In this document: one piece after another, positions 1 through 10,048 of the stretch
Layout of the letters: each line of letters starts with the position of its first letter
Numbering within the stretch: the stretch's first letter is position 1
Origin: Roseobacter cerasinus
Lineage (GTDB): Bacteria; Pseudomonadota; Alphaproteobacteria; Rhodobacterales; Rhodobacteraceae
Direction: 5' to 3'
DNA: 64,000 nucleotides
Assembly: GCF_009811755.1 (NCBI RefSeq)
Contig: NZ_BLIV01000002.1
Span: 241,001 to 305,000, forward strand
Position numbers and translations under genes: made by a program
Notes under the pieces: generated by a model
The model's input: only the letters and a program-made list of their open reading frames with translations
The model's database searches: none
Told to the model about the DNA's origin: nothing

Positions 1-334
1 CGATCAGGAACCCCAGCGGGATGGCGATGGCCGCCGCGAGCGCGTAGCCCGTCAGCACCCGGTAGATCGAATAGCCGATCTGAATGCCGATGCCCTTGTC
101 ATTGGGGCCTGCGTCATAGAACGGGTTCGACAGCTGCTCCCACGCCTTGCCCAGCACCTGGCTGGGCGGCGGCACACCGGCCTTGGGCTGGCCACCACCG
201 GTGAGCAACTCGTATTCGGTCAGTTCACCCACCGCCTTTTGTGCCGGGATTGACGCCTCCCAAATCAGGCAGCCCACGACCAGGATCAGGATCGAGAGCA
301 GGGCTGCCTTGCGGTTTTCAGAGAGCGCCTTCAT
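1..334 (-). CDS. nrtB: nitrate-type ABC transporter permease, N-terminal part
   Basis: Reading the minus strand from ATG at 334 gives about 111 codons with no stop before the window edge, so the gene is cut. The visible protein starts MKALSENRKAALLSILILVV, one membrane segment, followed by a periplasmic-looking loop and the start of a second hydrophobic segment. The start codon overlaps the stop of the binding-protein gene in an ATGA, so the two are translationally coupled. By position and by the NrtB/SsuC-type N-terminus it is the inner-membrane permease that passes nitrate (or a related anion such as cyanate or bicarbonate) from the NrtA-like protein. The substrate is inferred from the neighbour, and the diagnostic EAA loop lies outside the window. 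Confidence 0.8.
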   Translation of the reverse strand, partial: MKALSENRKAALLSILILVVGCLIWEASIPAQKAVGELTEYELLTGGGQPKAGVPPPSQVLGKAWEQLSNPFYDAGPNDKGIGIQIGYSIYRVLTGYALAAAIAIPLGFLI

Positions 335-1722
335 CAGCCCGCCTTGATCGCGAAGCTGTCGATGTAGGCTTCCGGTTCCGCCGGATCGAAGGTCTTGCCC
401 ATGATCGTATGCGATTTGTAGGTGATGTCCGGCGCGTCATAACCCAGATCGGTCATGACCTTCTTGGCATCCGACGCGAGGTAGACCTGTTCGGCCACCG
501 CCTTGTAATCGACGTCCCCCTCAATATAGCCCCAACGCTTCATCTGCGTGAGGATCCACACGCCCATGGAGTGCCAGGGGAACGGGTCAAAGTCGATCCG
601 GTCCGGCACACGCTGCACTTCGCCAAGGCCATCCGCATAGGTGCCGGTCAGCACCTGCTGCACCACCGTGACCGGCTGGTTGAGGTAGTTGGTGGGTGAA
701 ATCGCCTCCGCAATCTCGACCCTGTTGTCCGGGTTCGAGGCGTATTGCGTCGCATCGATGATCGACTTCAAGAGCGCGCCATAGGTGTTGGGCAGCTCCT
801 GCGCAAAGCTCAAGGGAGCAGCAAAGGCGCAGCACGGATGCCCTTCCCAGATCTCCTTGGTCAGGATGTGGATGAAACCGATGCCCTCGAAAACCGCGCG
901 CTGATTGAACGGGTCGGGCGAGAGGTAGCCGTCGAGGTTCCCAGCCCGCAGGTTCGCGACCATTTCGGGCGGCGGCACCACGCGGATCTGGATGTCCTTG
1001 TCGGGGTCGAGCCCGAACTCCGCCACGTAGTAACGCAGCAGGAAGTTGTGCATGGAATATTCAAACGGCACCCCGAAGGTGAAGCCCTTCCACTGCTTCG
1101 GGTCGCGCTTGTCGAGGTGTTCGTTCGACAGCACGATCGCCTGCCCGTTGATATTCTCGACGGCGGGCATGATGTACGGCTCCGCCACCGAGCCCGCCCC
1201 CAACGTCATCGCCAGCGGCATGGGTGTCAGCATGTGGCTGGCGTCATACTCGCCCGACAGCGATTTGTCGCGCGCCACGGCCCAACCGGCCGTCTTGATC
1301 ACCTGTGCATTCAACCCATAGCGCTCATAGAACCCGAGCGGTTGCGCCATGATGATCGGCGTCGCACAGGTGATTGGCACAAAACCGATGTTGAGGTCGG
1401 TCTTCTCGGGCGGGCCGAGGTTGTCGAGGATCGCCGCCTTCGCCTGCTCCAGCGGGAACACCGAGGCCAGCGCCGCCGCTGCCGTGGCCCCACCGATCAT
1501 CCCCATGAAGGACCGACGCCCGATGTCGCTCTGGCCAAAGACGGAGCGAACAATCGCGCTTTCCACTGCGCGATCCATCATCTGTTCAGAGGACATCTGA
1601 TGCGGCTCGATATGGTCATGATCGTGTCCGTGACCGGAAAGACAGCCCTCACAGCCGCAATCCGCGCCATGCCTCAGATCGGTCTTTTCCGAAAACGGAT
1701 TGCCTAGGCTTTTGATTGTCAT
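334..1722 (-). CDS. nrtA: NrtA/CmpA-family substrate-binding protein, Tat-exported
   Basis: A 462-residue periplasmic binding protein of the nitrate/bicarbonate (NrtA/CmpA) family; NIGFVPITCATPIIMAQPLG is the typical opening of the mature fold. The ATG at 1722 is preferred over the one at 1728 because AGGAG lies directly against 1728 but six bases from 1722. A twin-arginine motif, GRRSFMG (R69, R70), followed by a hydrophobic stretch predicts Tat export after folding. Ahead of it is an unusually long cytoplasmic stretch with a CGCEGC motif (C22, C24, C27) and an HGHDHDH cluster. First gene of a minus-strand operon, overlapping the permease start. The divergent regulator at 1912 probably controls it. 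Nitrate is the most likely ligand, but cyanate or bicarbonate cannot be excluded. Confidence 0.85.
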   Translation of the reverse strand: MTIKSLGNPFSEKTDLRHGADCGCEGCLSGHGHDHDHIEPHQMSSEQMMDRAVESAIVRSVFGQSDIGRRSFMGMIGGATAAAALASVFPLEQAKAAILDNLGPPEKTDLNIGFVPITCATPIIMAQPLGFYERYGLNAQVIKTAGWAVARDKSLSGEYDASHMLTPMPLAMTLGAGSVAEPYIMPAVENINGQAIVLSNEHLDKRDPKQWKGFTFGVPFEYSMHNFLLRYYVAEFGLDPDKDIQIRVVPPPEMVANLRAGNLDGYLSPDPFNQRAVFEGIGFIHILTKEIWEGHPCCAFAAPLSFAQELPNTYGALLKSIIDATQYASNPDNRVEIAEAISPTNYLNQPVTVVQQVLTGTYADGLGEVQRVPDRIDFDPFPWHSMGVWILTQMKRWGYIEGDVDYKAVAEQVYLASDAKKVMTDLGYDAPDITYKSHTIMGKTFDPAEPEAYIDSFAIKAG

Positions 1723-1844
1723 GTCCATCTCCTGTCAGCGTTTAGAGAACTGTCCCATGGGCTTGCGCCGGGGAAAACGCGGTCTGAGACCTGCCTGAAA
1801 ACCGTCACCGCACTGAATTTGCTGATGAATTTCTGTGCGTTTCT

Positions 1845-1875
1845 CACGAATTTTCGTAAATTACGATTTTTCGTG
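1845..1875. promoter_or_regulatory. 31-bp dyad operator between nrtA and the regulator gene
   Basis: The sequence is symmetric about base 1860, with 12 of 15 positions paired: outer arms CACGAA/TTCGTG and inner arms TCGTAA/TTACGA. Each half is also a small palindrome (ACGAATTTTCGT at 1846-1857 and ACGATTTTTCGT at 1863-1874). It sits in the roughly 190-bp gap between two divergent genes, 37 bp before the regulator start and about 120 bp before nrtA. This is the expected place and form for the binding site of the Fis-type regulator at 1912. Binding is inferred; the symmetry is seen directly. Confidence 0.65.
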
Positions 1876-1911
1876 ATTGCGCATAGGCGGGAAGCTGCAA
1901 ATCTGATTGCG

Positions 1912-3756
1912 ATGCTGGATTTGCTTGATTCCGACCGGTTGGTCTCACACCAACCCCTGCCGACGCTGCTGCTGAGCACGCAGGACGACCGCGTCTTGTC
2001 TGCCAATGACACTGCACACCGCCTGTTTGGGCCTGAAACCTCAGGCAGAGCATTCTCCGAGCTTCTGCAATGCGATGTCTCTATCGCCGCCGTCTTTTTC
2101 GACGCGGTCGCGCATTTCGGGACCTATATCGACCGCAGTCTGTCGCTGGCCCGCCCGGACGGCACAGCATTGCGCCTGCAAAGCTATGGCGTGCAGGTGC
2201 AGCCGGATCTGGTGCTGATCAGCTTTCTGGATCTGGATGAGCACGACCACCGCAGCCGCGTAGCCGAGCAAGAGGCGCATCAGCGCGCGGGCCTGTCGCA
2301 ATGGCAGAACATCTATGGCTTTTTCCGTGAGGTCGAAGCGCAGAACCACCTCATTCTGGAGGCGGCAGGCGAAGGCATCTACGGCATCAACGCTATGGGT
2401 CAGGCGACCTTCGTGAACCGTGCCGCGCAGGAAATGCTGGGCTGGTCCTCGGACGATCTGATTGGTCGCGACCTGCACGCCACGATCCATCACAAGCACC
2501 TGAACGGCGAGCATTTCCCGGCCCATACCTGCCCGATCTATGCCTCCTTCCGACAGGAGGAGACCAAGCGCGTCGACGATGACGTCTTCTGGCGCAAGGA
2601 CGGCAAGCCCATTCTGGTCGAATATGTCTCAACCCCGATCTACGATCATGGCGTGTTGGCGGGCGCGGTGGTGATCTTCCGCGACGTGACTGAGCGAAAG
2701 GAAAACGAACGCAAACTGCGCGAGGCGCTGGCGCAGGTCGAAGAGCTGAAGGTCAAGCTGGAGCAGGAGAATGACTATCTGCTCACCGAAATCCGTTCTG
2801 CCCGGTCACACACCGGGGTCGTGGGGGTCTCGCCTGCGATCAAGTCGCTGAACGCGCGGATCGATCTGGCAGCCCGCAACAAGGCGCATGTGCTGGTCTC
2901 CGGCCCACCGGGGTCGGGCAAGAGCCTCACCGTCTCGGCCATCCACGAGGCCAGCGACCGCGCCCGCCGCCCGCTGGTGCGCATCAGTTGCGATCACCTC
3001 TCAGCACAAGAACTGGAGGCGGAACTTTTTGGTTACCGCCGGGGTGCCTTTGCCGGAGCGACCCGCGACAATACCGGAAAACTGATCATGGCGCATAACG
3101 GCACGCTGCATCTCGACGAGATTGCAGACCTGCCGAAGGGCGTGCAGGCCAAACTCTATGATGTGCTGCAACGCGGACACTTCCAGCGTCTTGGCGACAG
3201 CACGCAGACGCCGGTGTCTCTGACGGTCGTGGCGACGACCTCGCGCGATCTCATGGCGGAACTGCGTGCAGGTCGGTTCCGGCAGGATCTCTATTTCGCG
3301 CTGAACGTCTTTTCGATCACCTGCGAGCCTCTGCACGAACGCCCCGAGGACATTCCCTATCTCGCCAAACACTTCCTCGACCGCACGACGCGCCGCCTGC
3401 GCCTGCCCACCACGCGGCTGTCCAAATCGAACATTGACGCGCTAACGCAATATGAATGGCCCGGAAACGTGCGAGAGCTTGAAAACGTGATCGAACGCGC
3501 GGCGCTTCTGGCGCAAGGCGGGCGGCTGGAGTTCGACTTTCAGCGCCCCGACAGCAGCTTTGCCGCCCGGTCAGATGTGGTGCTGACCCAAGACGACCTG
3601 CGCAGTCTAGAACGCGAAAATCTGCAAAACGCGCTGCGCCGCGCCGGGGGCAAAGTGTCTGGGCAGAAGGGGGCGGCGGCGATGCTCGGCATCGCGCCCA
3701 CAACTGCCTATTCCAAGATCAAGTCGCTGGAAATCGACCCCAAGGCCTTCAAATAA
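1912..3756 (+). CDS. PAS-AAA+-Fis transcriptional regulator (NtrC-like, GAFAGA variant)
   Basis: A 614-residue enhancer-binding-type regulator. Upstream in-frame starts exist, but those codons would run through the operator at 1845-1875, so ATG 1912 is chosen. A PAS-like N-terminus is followed by a clear PAS domain (about 145-265, ending in the DVTERK linker), a short coiled coil, and an AAA+ domain with Walker A GPPGSGKS (about 330) and Walker B LHLDEIADL (about 400). A C-terminal Fis helix-turn-helix (about 570-612) follows. The sigma-54 contact loop reads GAFAGA instead of GAFTGA, so activation through sigma-54 is doubtful. Diverges from the nrtA operon and probably regulates it according to a PAS-sensed signal. 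Confidence 0.85.
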   Translation: MLDLLDSDRLVSHQPLPTLLLSTQDDRVLSANDTAHRLFGPETSGRAFSELLQCDVSIAAVFFDAVAHFGTYIDRSLSLARPDGTALRLQSYGVQVQPDLVLISFLDLDEHDHRSRVAEQEAHQRAGLSQWQNIYGFFREVEAQNHLILEAAGEGIYGINAMGQATFVNRAAQEMLGWSSDDLIGRDLHATIHHKHLNGEHFPAHTCPIYASFRQEETKRVDDDVFWRKDGKPILVEYVSTPIYDHGVLAGAVVIFRDVTERKENERKLREALAQVEELKVKLEQENDYLLTEIRSARSHTGVVGVSPAIKSLNARIDLAARNKAHVLVSGPPGSGKSLTVSAIHEASDRARRPLVRISCDHLSAQELEAELFGYRRGAFAGATRDNTGKLIMAHNGTLHLDEIADLPKGVQAKLYDVLQRGHFQRLGDSTQTPVSLTVVATTSRDLMAELRAGRFRQDLYFALNVFSITCEPLHERPEDIPYLAKHFLDRTTRRLRLPTTRLSKSNIDALTQYEWPGNVRELENVIERAALLAQGGRLEFDFQRPDSSFAARSDVVLTQDDLRSLERENLQNALRRAGGKVSGQKGAAAMLGIAPTTAYSKIKSLEIDPKAFK

Positions 3757-3769
3757 CGCGCGGCGTAGG

Positions 3770-5044
3770 TCAGCCGTTTTCGCGCAGGATGGCACCAGCG
3801 AGGTAGAGCGATCCGCAGATCAGCACGCGCGCCGACGGCTCGCGGCCAAGGATTGCAGCCAAAGCGGCCTGCACGCTATCCGCTGTCTCAGCGGCAAATC
3901 CAGAGTCCCGCGCCGCCGCCGCCGTCTCGTCGGCGGGCAGCGTGTTGGCCTCGCCGGGGATAGAGACAGCAACCAGCCCCTCCGCCACCCGTGTCAGAGG
4001 GCGCAGATAGCCGCCGATGTCCTTGGTGTTCAGCATCCCGCAGATCAGGTAGGTCGGACGCTTGGGCAGGCTGACCAGATGGGCGGCCAGCGCCTCACCT
4101 GCTGCAGGGTTATGTCCACCGTCAAGCCACAGCTCCGCTCCGCCAGCTGCATCGACCAACGGGCCGGTTTTCAGCCGCTGCATGCGCGCGGGCCACTCGG
4201 CTTGGCTGACCGCCGCCTCCCAAGCCGTGGCCTCCAGCCCCAGCGCGCGCAGCACGGCCAGCGCCGTCCCGGCGTTCGAAATCTGATGATCCCCCGGCAG
4301 GTTCGGGCGGGGCAGGTCCAAAAGACCCAACTCGTCCTGATAGACCAACCCATCCCGCTCCGGCCCCACATGCCAGTGCTGCCCGTAGGCTTGCAGTGGC
4401 GCGCCCACGCGTGCGGCGACCTCTTCGATCACCTCCAGCGCGTCGCCATCTTGCCGCGCGACAACGCAAGGCACGCCGCGTTTTAGGATACCTGCCTTCT
4501 CGAAGGCGATCTTCGCCAGCGTATCCCCCAGAAACTGCTGATGGTCGATGGAGACCGGCGTGATCGCTGTCATCACCGGTTTGGCCACCACATTGGTGGC
4601 ATCGAGACGCCCGCCCAGACCCACCTCAAGCAATGTGTAGTCCGCCGGGGTCCGCGCAAAGGCCAGCAGGGCCGCGCAGGTCGTAATCTCGAAATAGGTG
4701 ATGTTGCCGCCGTCGTTCGCAGTATAGCATTCGTCGAGCACAGCCGTCAGATCGTCTTCGGAGATCAGATTGCCCGCCACGCGAATGCGTTCGTGAAAGC
4801 GTGCGAGATGCGGGCTGGTGTAGGCATGTACGGTCTGGCCCGACGCCTCCAGCCCCGCGCGGATCATCGCGAGGGTCGAACCCTTGCCGTTGGTCCCGGC
4901 CACGTGGATCACGGGGGGCAGATCATTCTGCGGGTTGCCTAAGGCATCGAGCAAGCGCCAGACCCGATCCAGCGTCAGATCAATGATCTTGGGGTGCAGG
5001 GCCATCATCCGCTCAAGGATGACGTCCGACGAGGCTTGCGTCAT
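3770..5044 (-). CDS. folC: bifunctional folylpolyglutamate/dihydrofolate synthase
   Basis: Adds glutate to dihydropteroate and then to folates (FolC), a cytoplasmic ATP-dependent ligase of the Mur-ligase family. The 424-residue length is normal. The P-loop GTNGKGS lies at residues 50-56, the folate loop follows as [15 protein letters not shown], and the C-terminal domain carries the DGGHNPAA motif. Its ATG overlaps the stop of accD (ATGA at 5041-5044), so it is the promoter-distal gene of an accD-folC unit, an arrangement common in proteobacteria. The 3' end is 13 bp from the convergent regulator gene. Nothing looks damaged. Confidence 0.95.
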   Translation of the reverse strand: MTQASSDVILERMMALHPKIIDLTLDRVWRLLDALGNPQNDLPPVIHVAGTNGKGSTLAMIRAGLEASGQTVHAYTSPHLARFHERIRVAGNLISEDDLTAVLDECYTANDGGNITYFEITTCAALLAFARTPADYTLLEVGLGGRLDATNVVAKPVMTAITPVSIDHQQFLGDTLAKIAFEKAGILKRGVPCVVARQDGDALEVIEEVAARVGAPLQAYGQHWHVGPERDGLVYQDELGLLDLPRPNLPGDHQISNAGTALAVLRALGLEATAWEAAVSQAEWPARMQRLKTGPLVDAAGGAELWLDGGHNPAAGEALAAHLVSLPKRPTYLICGMLNTKDIGGYLRPLTRVAEGLVAVSIPGEANTLPADETAAAARDSGFAAETADSVQAALAAILGREPSARVLICGSLYLAGAILRENG

Positions 5045-5991
5045 TTCTGCTCGGGCTCGGCGGCTTTGGCCTCGTCTTCAGACAGCGCATGCGGCAGGTC
5101 GGCGGGTGGCTCGGGCGGCGGCAGATCACCGCGCACAGCAGGCGGCAGGCCGAGCAGCATCCGGGTGATGGAGATCAGCTCATCCCGCATCTCGCCGCGC
5201 GGCGTCACCCGGTCGAGCATCCCGTGATCGAGCAGGTATTCCGCCCGCTGGAACCCTTCGGGCAGCTTTTCACGGATCGTCTGTTCAATCACCCGTGGCC
5301 CGGCAAAGCAGATCAGTGCGTTCGGCTCGGCGATATGCACATCGCCCAGCATCGCATAGCTGGCCGTGACCCCACCCGTGGTCGGATGCGTCAACACGAC
5401 GATGTAAGGCAGCCCGGCCTCTTTCAGCATCTGCACTGCGACGGTTGTGCGCGGCATCTGCATGAGGCTCAGAATACCTTCCTGCATGCGCGCGCCGCCG
5501 GCGGCGGAAAACAGGATCAGCGGGCGGTTCAGTTTCACCGCCTCTTCGGCGGCGGCAATGATCGCATTGCCCACATACATGCCCATGGAGCCTGCCATGA
5601 AGGAGAAATCCTGCGCCGCAGCCACAATCGGCGTGCGCCCGATCTCGCCACTGGCGACCAGCATCGCCTCGGCCTCGCTGGTCTGCTTTTGCGCGGCCTT
5701 CAGCCGGTCGGGGTAGCGTTTCTGATCGCGGAACCCAAGCGGGTCGGCTTTGGGAGCCTCAACCGACACCTCGGTGAAGATGCCGCCGTCGAAGAGCGCG
5801 GTGAAGCGGTCGCGCGGCGTGATGTGCATGTGGTGGTTGCAGTTGGTGCAGACATTCAGATTGTCCGACACCTCGCGGTGGAACAGCATGGTGCCGCACT
5901 CGGGGCATTTGGTCCACAGGTTGTCCGGGGTTTCGCGGCGCGAAAAGATCGAATTGATCCGGGGCCGGACATAGTTCGTGATCCAGTTCAT
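5041..5991 (-). CDS. accD: acetyl-CoA carboxylase carboxyltransferase subunit beta
   Basis: The beta subunit of the carboxyltransferase half of acetyl-CoA carboxylase, which makes malonyl-CoA for fatty-acid synthesis together with AccA. The 316-residue protein has the expected N-terminal zinc ribbon (C29, C32, C48, C51), then the crotonase-like carboxyltransferase fold with [11 protein letters not shown] and the acyl-CoA loop [11 protein letters not shown]. The C-terminal tail is Pro/Glu/Lys-rich and low in complexity. AAGGA lies six bases before ATG 5991. It is coupled to folC by a 4-bp overlap; a separate promoter is proposed just upstream. Confidence 0.96.
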   Translation of the reverse strand: MNWITNYVRPRINSIFSRRETPDNLWTKCPECGTMLFHREVSDNLNVCTNCNHHMHITPRDRFTALFDGGIFTEVSVEAPKADPLGFRDQKRYPDRLKAAQKQTSEAEAMLVASGEIGRTPIVAAAQDFSFMAGSMGMYVGNAIIAAAEEAVKLNRPLILFSAAGGARMQEGILSLMQMPRTTVAVQMLKEAGLPYIVVLTHPTTGGVTASYAMLGDVHIAEPNALICFAGPRVIEQTIREKLPEGFQRAEYLLDHGMLDRVTPRGEMRDELISITRMLLGLPPAVRGDLPPPEPPADLPHALSEDEAKAAEPEQK

Positions 5992-6018
5992 GGCGGTTCC
6001 TTTGGCGTGCCTTGCCTT

Positions 6019-6047
6019 TACCTAATCGCGTCCTGACGAAAGTGCAA
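6019..6047 (-). promoter_or_regulatory. candidate accD-folC promoter
   Basis: On the minus strand TTGCAC (6047-6042) and TAGGTA (6024-6019) are separated by exactly 17 bp, a plausible sigma-70-type promoter in the 56-bp gap between the CAAX protease gene and accD. The match at -10 is weak, so this is a suggestion only. Confidence 0.35.
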
Positions 6048-6947
6048 TCAGCGCCGGATCGCCAGACGGGCCGCCAGCCAGCTGACAATCATGAACCCGA
6101 AATCAACCGGCAGCCAGGCCGCAACGGCATCGGTATCAGCCATGGAAAACGGGCTATGATAGAGCGCCAGGCCCGAGAGGCTGTCCGGCATGGACACGAT
6201 CAGCAGCGCGGTCACATTGTTCACAAAATGCACCGCAATCGCCGGCCCGAGCGTGCCCGCCCGCGCGGTCAGGTCTGCCATCAGCAGGCCAAAGAGAACG
6301 GCCCAGACGGCAATGGTCTGCGCATTGGGTCCGGCCTCCTGCGGCAGGTAGTGGCCAACACCAAACAGCAGCGCAGGCAGCAGCATCCAGACCAGAGGAG
6401 AGCGGAACCGTGCCGCCAGCTGTTGCTGGATATAGCCGCGAAACAGCACCTCCTCGGCGCTGACCTGGACCAGAACCGACAACAGCGATAGCGGCAGAAG
6501 CACCAGCCAGACCCCAAAACCAAGGTTCGGGAGCAGCGGCGCGCCCATGCCCCAAGGCGGCAGCAGCCATATGACGGCGTTGATCACAATCAGGACGATG
6601 AGCACGTTCCTGAGCTGTTCGACACACAGCCGGAGATGGCCCAACGTGCCAGCTAGCCCACGTTTGTGCACCACCCGAAGGGCAACCGCGACACCCACAA
6701 TCATGAACCCAAAGCTGAAAAGCAGCAGAAACATCGCCAAGGGTGTGTCGCCATGGTCCAGCGCATTGGCAAAGGCGGGCGCATTCTGCCCCTGCCAGGT
6801 GAACAAGGTCTGGAACAGGGTCTGGTTGCACAGCAGATAGACCCCCGCCGCGATGATCAACCCCATGATCAGGCGCCAGATCTGCGCCGTCTCGCGCGCC
6901 GGGGCGACCAGCGCCTCATGCGCGTTATAATCCGTGCGCCAGAACAT
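6048..6947 (-). CDS. CPBP-family intramembrane metalloprotease (CAAX/Rce1-like)
   Basis: A 299-residue polytopic membrane protein. The catalytic motifs of the CPBP family are intact: EEVLFRG (165-171), FGVGH with H199, and a late HFVNN motif. The family includes type-II CAAX prenyl endopeptidases, bacteriocin-immunity proteins and anti-sigma-factor processing enzymes, so the substrate here cannot be named. GAGGAGG before ATG 6947 overlaps the stop region of the upstream ABC-like gene only 11 bp away, implying one transcript. Membership in a unit with a degenerate ABC/cNMP-binding protein may mean a shared membrane function. Confidence 0.85.
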   Translation of the reverse strand: MFWRTDYNAHEALVAPARETAQIWRLIMGLIIAAGVYLLCNQTLFQTLFTWQGQNAPAFANALDHGDTPLAMFLLLFSFGFMIVGVAVALRVVHKRGLAGTLGHLRLCVEQLRNVLIVLIVINAVIWLLPPWGMGAPLLPNLGFGVWLVLLPLSLLSVLVQVSAEEVLFRGYIQQQLAARFRSPLVWMLLPALLFGVGHYLPQEAGPNAQTIAVWAVLFGLLMADLTARAGTLGPAIAVHFVNNVTALLIVSMPDSLSGLALYHSPFSMADTDAVAAWLPVDFGFMIVSWLAARLAIRR

Positions 6948-6958
6948 CTGCGCCCTCC

Positions 6959-9900
6959 TCAGTCCTGCGCCCGCGCGTGTTCCTGATCCTCCTGCGGGAT
7001 GCTGACCCTGGCCTCACGCAACAGCTCGGCAGCACCGGTCAGATGCCCCGCGACAGTCTGCAACAGGCTCATCAGGACGGTCGGGTCCGTCTCGATCACG
7101 GCGCGGAATTCCTCGGCCCCGATGCGCAGGAACTTGGTCTCTTCCTGTGCGATCAGATCGAGTTGCCGGGGCTCATCGAGGATGACCGCAAGGTCACCGA
7201 TCAACCGCCCGGGGCCCACTGCCGTCACATCATGCCACGCGTCCTCCTCATCCCGGTAGCCCATCATGGCGTGGCCCGAAAGGCAGAGATAAGCCGCATC
7301 GGGCCGCTCGCCCATCTCGAAGATGCGCGCGCCCTTTTCGGCTTTGTACCACTGGGCCGAGAAGGCAAGAAGGCGTTGCGATCGTGAGTCGAGCTTTCCA
7401 AACAGCTCCGTCCGGGAGATCACGCGGATCTTGCGCCGCAGATCGTCCGAGCCGCTATCCTCCGCATCGGCGGTCTCAGCCTCCTCCACGCCATCTATGC
7501 GGCCATTCTCGATCTCGACAAACATGTCATAGGCGGTCGGGTTCTCGAACTTGTCCTCAAGGAAGAACATGGTGGTGTTGGGCAGCAAATCTCGCAGTTT
7601 TGCACGCGCTTGTTTGCGGCTGGCAGCATCATGGCTGGCCAGAACCGTATCGAGGATCAGCACATTGGGCCGTTTGATCCCCGCGCGACTGAACGCGGCG
7701 CGTTCCTGGAATATGCCCGCCAGATTGGTCCCGCCCAGGCCGGTCTTCACATCAAGGATGGTTTCGGCCACCTGACGTTTGAGGCCATGGTCTGCGACAA
7801 CCTCAGCCACCAGATCTTCGATCAGCTCTCCCCGAACACCTGCCATGTTCGAGATCCGGCCGTAGAGCGCGTTCTCCAGCAAGCTCAGCCGCGGCAGGTA
7901 GTTCTCTGGCGCAATCGGCACAAAGAGCCCGCGCATACGTTCGCGCATCTCTTCGCCCTTGGCCTTACGGATCTCAAGGATCTCCGTCTTGAAGCTCTCT
8001 GGAAAGCCCGGGCCGATCTGCTCGGCCGTGAAGGCAAAGGGGACGGTCAGCAGCAGAGTGAACTCTTCCTCACTCAGCGCGCCGTCACCCTTCTCGCGCC
8101 GTCGATTGGCGATATCAACTAGGCGCTCGTAAAGCTCCTCCTCAATGTCCAGCGCGGTAAATAGCGGATGGCTGGTGCCGTCCGTGCCGAAGGTCTGGTG
8201 CAACGCCTCGATAAGAGTCTGCGAAATGGCAATGGCCTGTTCCGCCAGCCCCAGCTCGCTGATCAGACCGACAAGACCGCTTTCCGCCGCCAGACCGCGC
8301 TGCGAGATCTGGCGCTTGGGCGCTGCAAACATCAGGTTGCCGCCAAGCGGGATCGATGGGTTGAAGACCTCGGGGTGAAAGCGGTTTACGAAGCCATCAA
8401 GACCACGCGCAACCAGCTTTTCATGGACCTCCTCGCGCAGCGACACGATGGAGGCGACAAGCTGGGTGTGCAGCTCCGGCTCCATGCGCGATTTCAGCAT
8501 GCGGCGGAACATCAGCTCGTCAATGCCCATGGCTTCCACGAGTTGGAACCACCAGCCCCGGATTTCCTCGGTTGTGCTCAGACCTGCGAGACCGGGGTCG
8601 ACCCAATCCGCTTTGATACTGTCGAGGCTATTGCCCGCGCGCTTGGCTTCGAGGGTGGTGCGATCCTTGCGGTCCGGGTCCCACAGGACGGTCTTTGGGC
8701 TGGATTTGAGCGGCATCAGCAGGTTGTCACCCAAGGTCCCGTCAAAAAGATACGGTCGCGAATGCGCATAGCCAATGCGGGCCGAAATCACCGATTGGTG
8801 CAGATCTGACAGATCATGTCCACTGATGGTGACACTGCCGCGCGTCGGAAGCACTTCGCGCGTCAACAGCTCAGCCAGCGCGGTGCGTTCGACCTGGCTG
8901 GTGGTCTGAACCGCGACACGCGCGCCTGCCGGGATCTCAAGGTTGATATTTTCCAAAACCGGATTGCCGTCAGAGTTGCGCACCGTCACGTTGCGGATCG
9001 AAATGGCACCGTCTAGAAGCGGGATCTCTTTCGGCTCCCCTTCAAACAGCTTCTCGTCGATCATGTCTTTTGGCGCGAACCGTTCGGTCACGATATCCCA
9101 GCGCAGCGACATGTCCTGCACCTGGTTGTAGTAGGTCAGAAGCTCTTTCCAGGGCGAACTCAGATCCTTGTATGCGGCCAGTGCCGCCACGAGCGCACCC
9201 ACGGTGATATCGCCCCGTATCGCCAGATACCCGCCCGCAGAATAGAAGAAAAACGGCGTCAGCTGCGTGATGAAGTTGTTGAGAAACTTCATGAAGAATT
9301 TTTTCTGGTAAATCTGGAAACGGATCTCAAAAAGCCGCCCCAACCGATCCGTGAAAGTCGCAAGACGATAGCGCAGCCCACCATTGGTGCGCAGGTCGCC
9401 GATGCCCGCTGCCGTCTCACCGATCTCAGAGGAGAAGCTGCGCACCTCTACGATGCGCTTCTTGTTCAACTGGTTGATCTGCCGCTGCAGCATCGGAATG
9501 AGCCAGGCCTGTAGCGGGATCAGCGCGACACCTGCCAGCCCGAACCAGACGCTCTGCGCAAAGAGGAAGATCACGATGATCAGCATCTGCCCCGCCTGAA
9601 ACACCGGCTGTGCCACGGCGTCGCCCATCAGCCCGCCCATCGGCTCGGCCTCGGAGGTCACCATGGACACCAGCTCACCCTGGCTGGTGCTGCGGAAGTA
9701 GCTGCGCGGAAAGCGCATCATGCGGTTGATCAACGTATAACGAAAGCGGCGCAGCATACGCTCGGCCAGCACACCTTTCATCGTGTTCAGCCGCATCTTG
9801 AGCAGCCCGTGCACCAGCACCGCACCCAGATATCCAAAACACAGGGCCATCAGGAACTGCGTCTGGGTCATGCTGATGCCGAAGGTGGTTACCGTTTCGC

Positions 9901-10048
9901 TGGTGGCCCCGATGGCATCGTTGATGATCCGCTTGGGCAGTTCCAGCGTGGCGTAGAGAAACGGGAAGGTGAACAGGGTGAAGAACAGCAAGAACAGCTG
10001 GTCCCGTTTGGAATGCTTCCAAATGAAGGCAAAAAGTGACTTTTCCAT
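6959..10048 (-). CDS. ABC transporter-like protein with eroded ATPase motifs and C-terminal cNMP-binding domain
   Basis: 1029 residues. Residues 1-310 form an ABC exporter transmembrane domain (about five to six hydrophobic segments). A nucleotide-binding-like region starts near 345. The Walker A position reads [18 protein letters not shown] with no GxxGxGKS, and the Q-loop has [13 protein letters not shown] with His for Gln. The signature region is [18 protein letters not shown], and Walker B is [11 protein letters not shown], lacking the catalytic Glu. About 270 mostly helical residues (445-715) separate the two halves. Residues about 880-1010 are a cyclic-nucleotide-binding (CAP_ED) domain, with [18 protein letters not shown]. 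Membrane location is clear. Transport by ATP hydrolysis is doubtful unless a partner supplies it. Followed 11 bp later by the protease gene. Confidence 0.8.
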   Translation of the reverse strand: MEKSLFAFIWKHSKRDQLFLLFFTLFTFPFLYATLELPKRIINDAIGATSETVTTFGISMTQTQFLMALCFGYLGAVLVHGLLKMRLNTMKGVLAERMLRRFRYTLINRMMRFPRSYFRSTSQGELVSMVTSEAEPMGGLMGDAVAQPVFQAGQMLIIVIFLFAQSVWFGLAGVALIPLQAWLIPMLQRQINQLNKKRIVEVRSFSSEIGETAAGIGDLRTNGGLRYRLATFTDRLGRLFEIRFQIYQKKFFMKFLNNFITQLTPFFFYSAGGYLAIRGDITVGALVAALAAYKDLSSPWKELLTYYNQVQDMSLRWDIVTERFAPKDMIDEKLFEGEPKEIPLLDGAISIRNVTVRNSDGNPVLENINLEIPAGARVAVQTTSQVERTALAELLTREVLPTRGSVTISGHDLSDLHQSVISARIGYAHSRPYLFDGTLGDNLLMPLKSSPKTVLWDPDRKDRTTLEAKRAGNSLDSIKADWVDPGLAGLSTTEEIRGWWFQLVEAMGIDELMFRRMLKSRMEPELHTQLVASIVSLREEVHEKLVARGLDGFVNRFHPEVFNPSIPLGGNLMFAAPKRQISQRGLAAESGLVGLISELGLAEQAIAISQTLIEALHQTFGTDGTSHPLFTALDIEEELYERLVDIANRRREKGDGALSEEEFTLLLTVPFAFTAEQIGPGFPESFKTEILEIRKAKGEEMRERMRGLFVPIAPENYLPRLSLLENALYGRISNMAGVRGELIEDLVAEVVADHGLKRQVAETILDVKTGLGGTNLAGIFQERAAFSRAGIKRPNVLILDTVLASHDAASRKQARAKLRDLLPNTTMFFLEDKFENPTAYDMFVEIENGRIDGVEEAETADAEDSGSDDLRRKIRVISRTELFGKLDSRSQRLLAFSAQWYKAEKGARIFEMGERPDAAYLCLSGHAMMGYRDEEDAWHDVTAVGPGRLIGDLAVILDEPRQLDLIAQEETKFLRIGAEEFRAVIETDPTVLMSLLQTVAGHLTGAAELLREARVSIPQEDQEHARAQD

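Noticed and set aside
745-1707. 320-codon plus-strand frame
   Set aside because: Antisense to nrtA; no independent domain or start site.
1723-1911. Sigma-54 promoter for nrtA
   Set aside because: No TGGCAC-N5-TTGC-type -24/-12 element was found on the minus strand in the gap.
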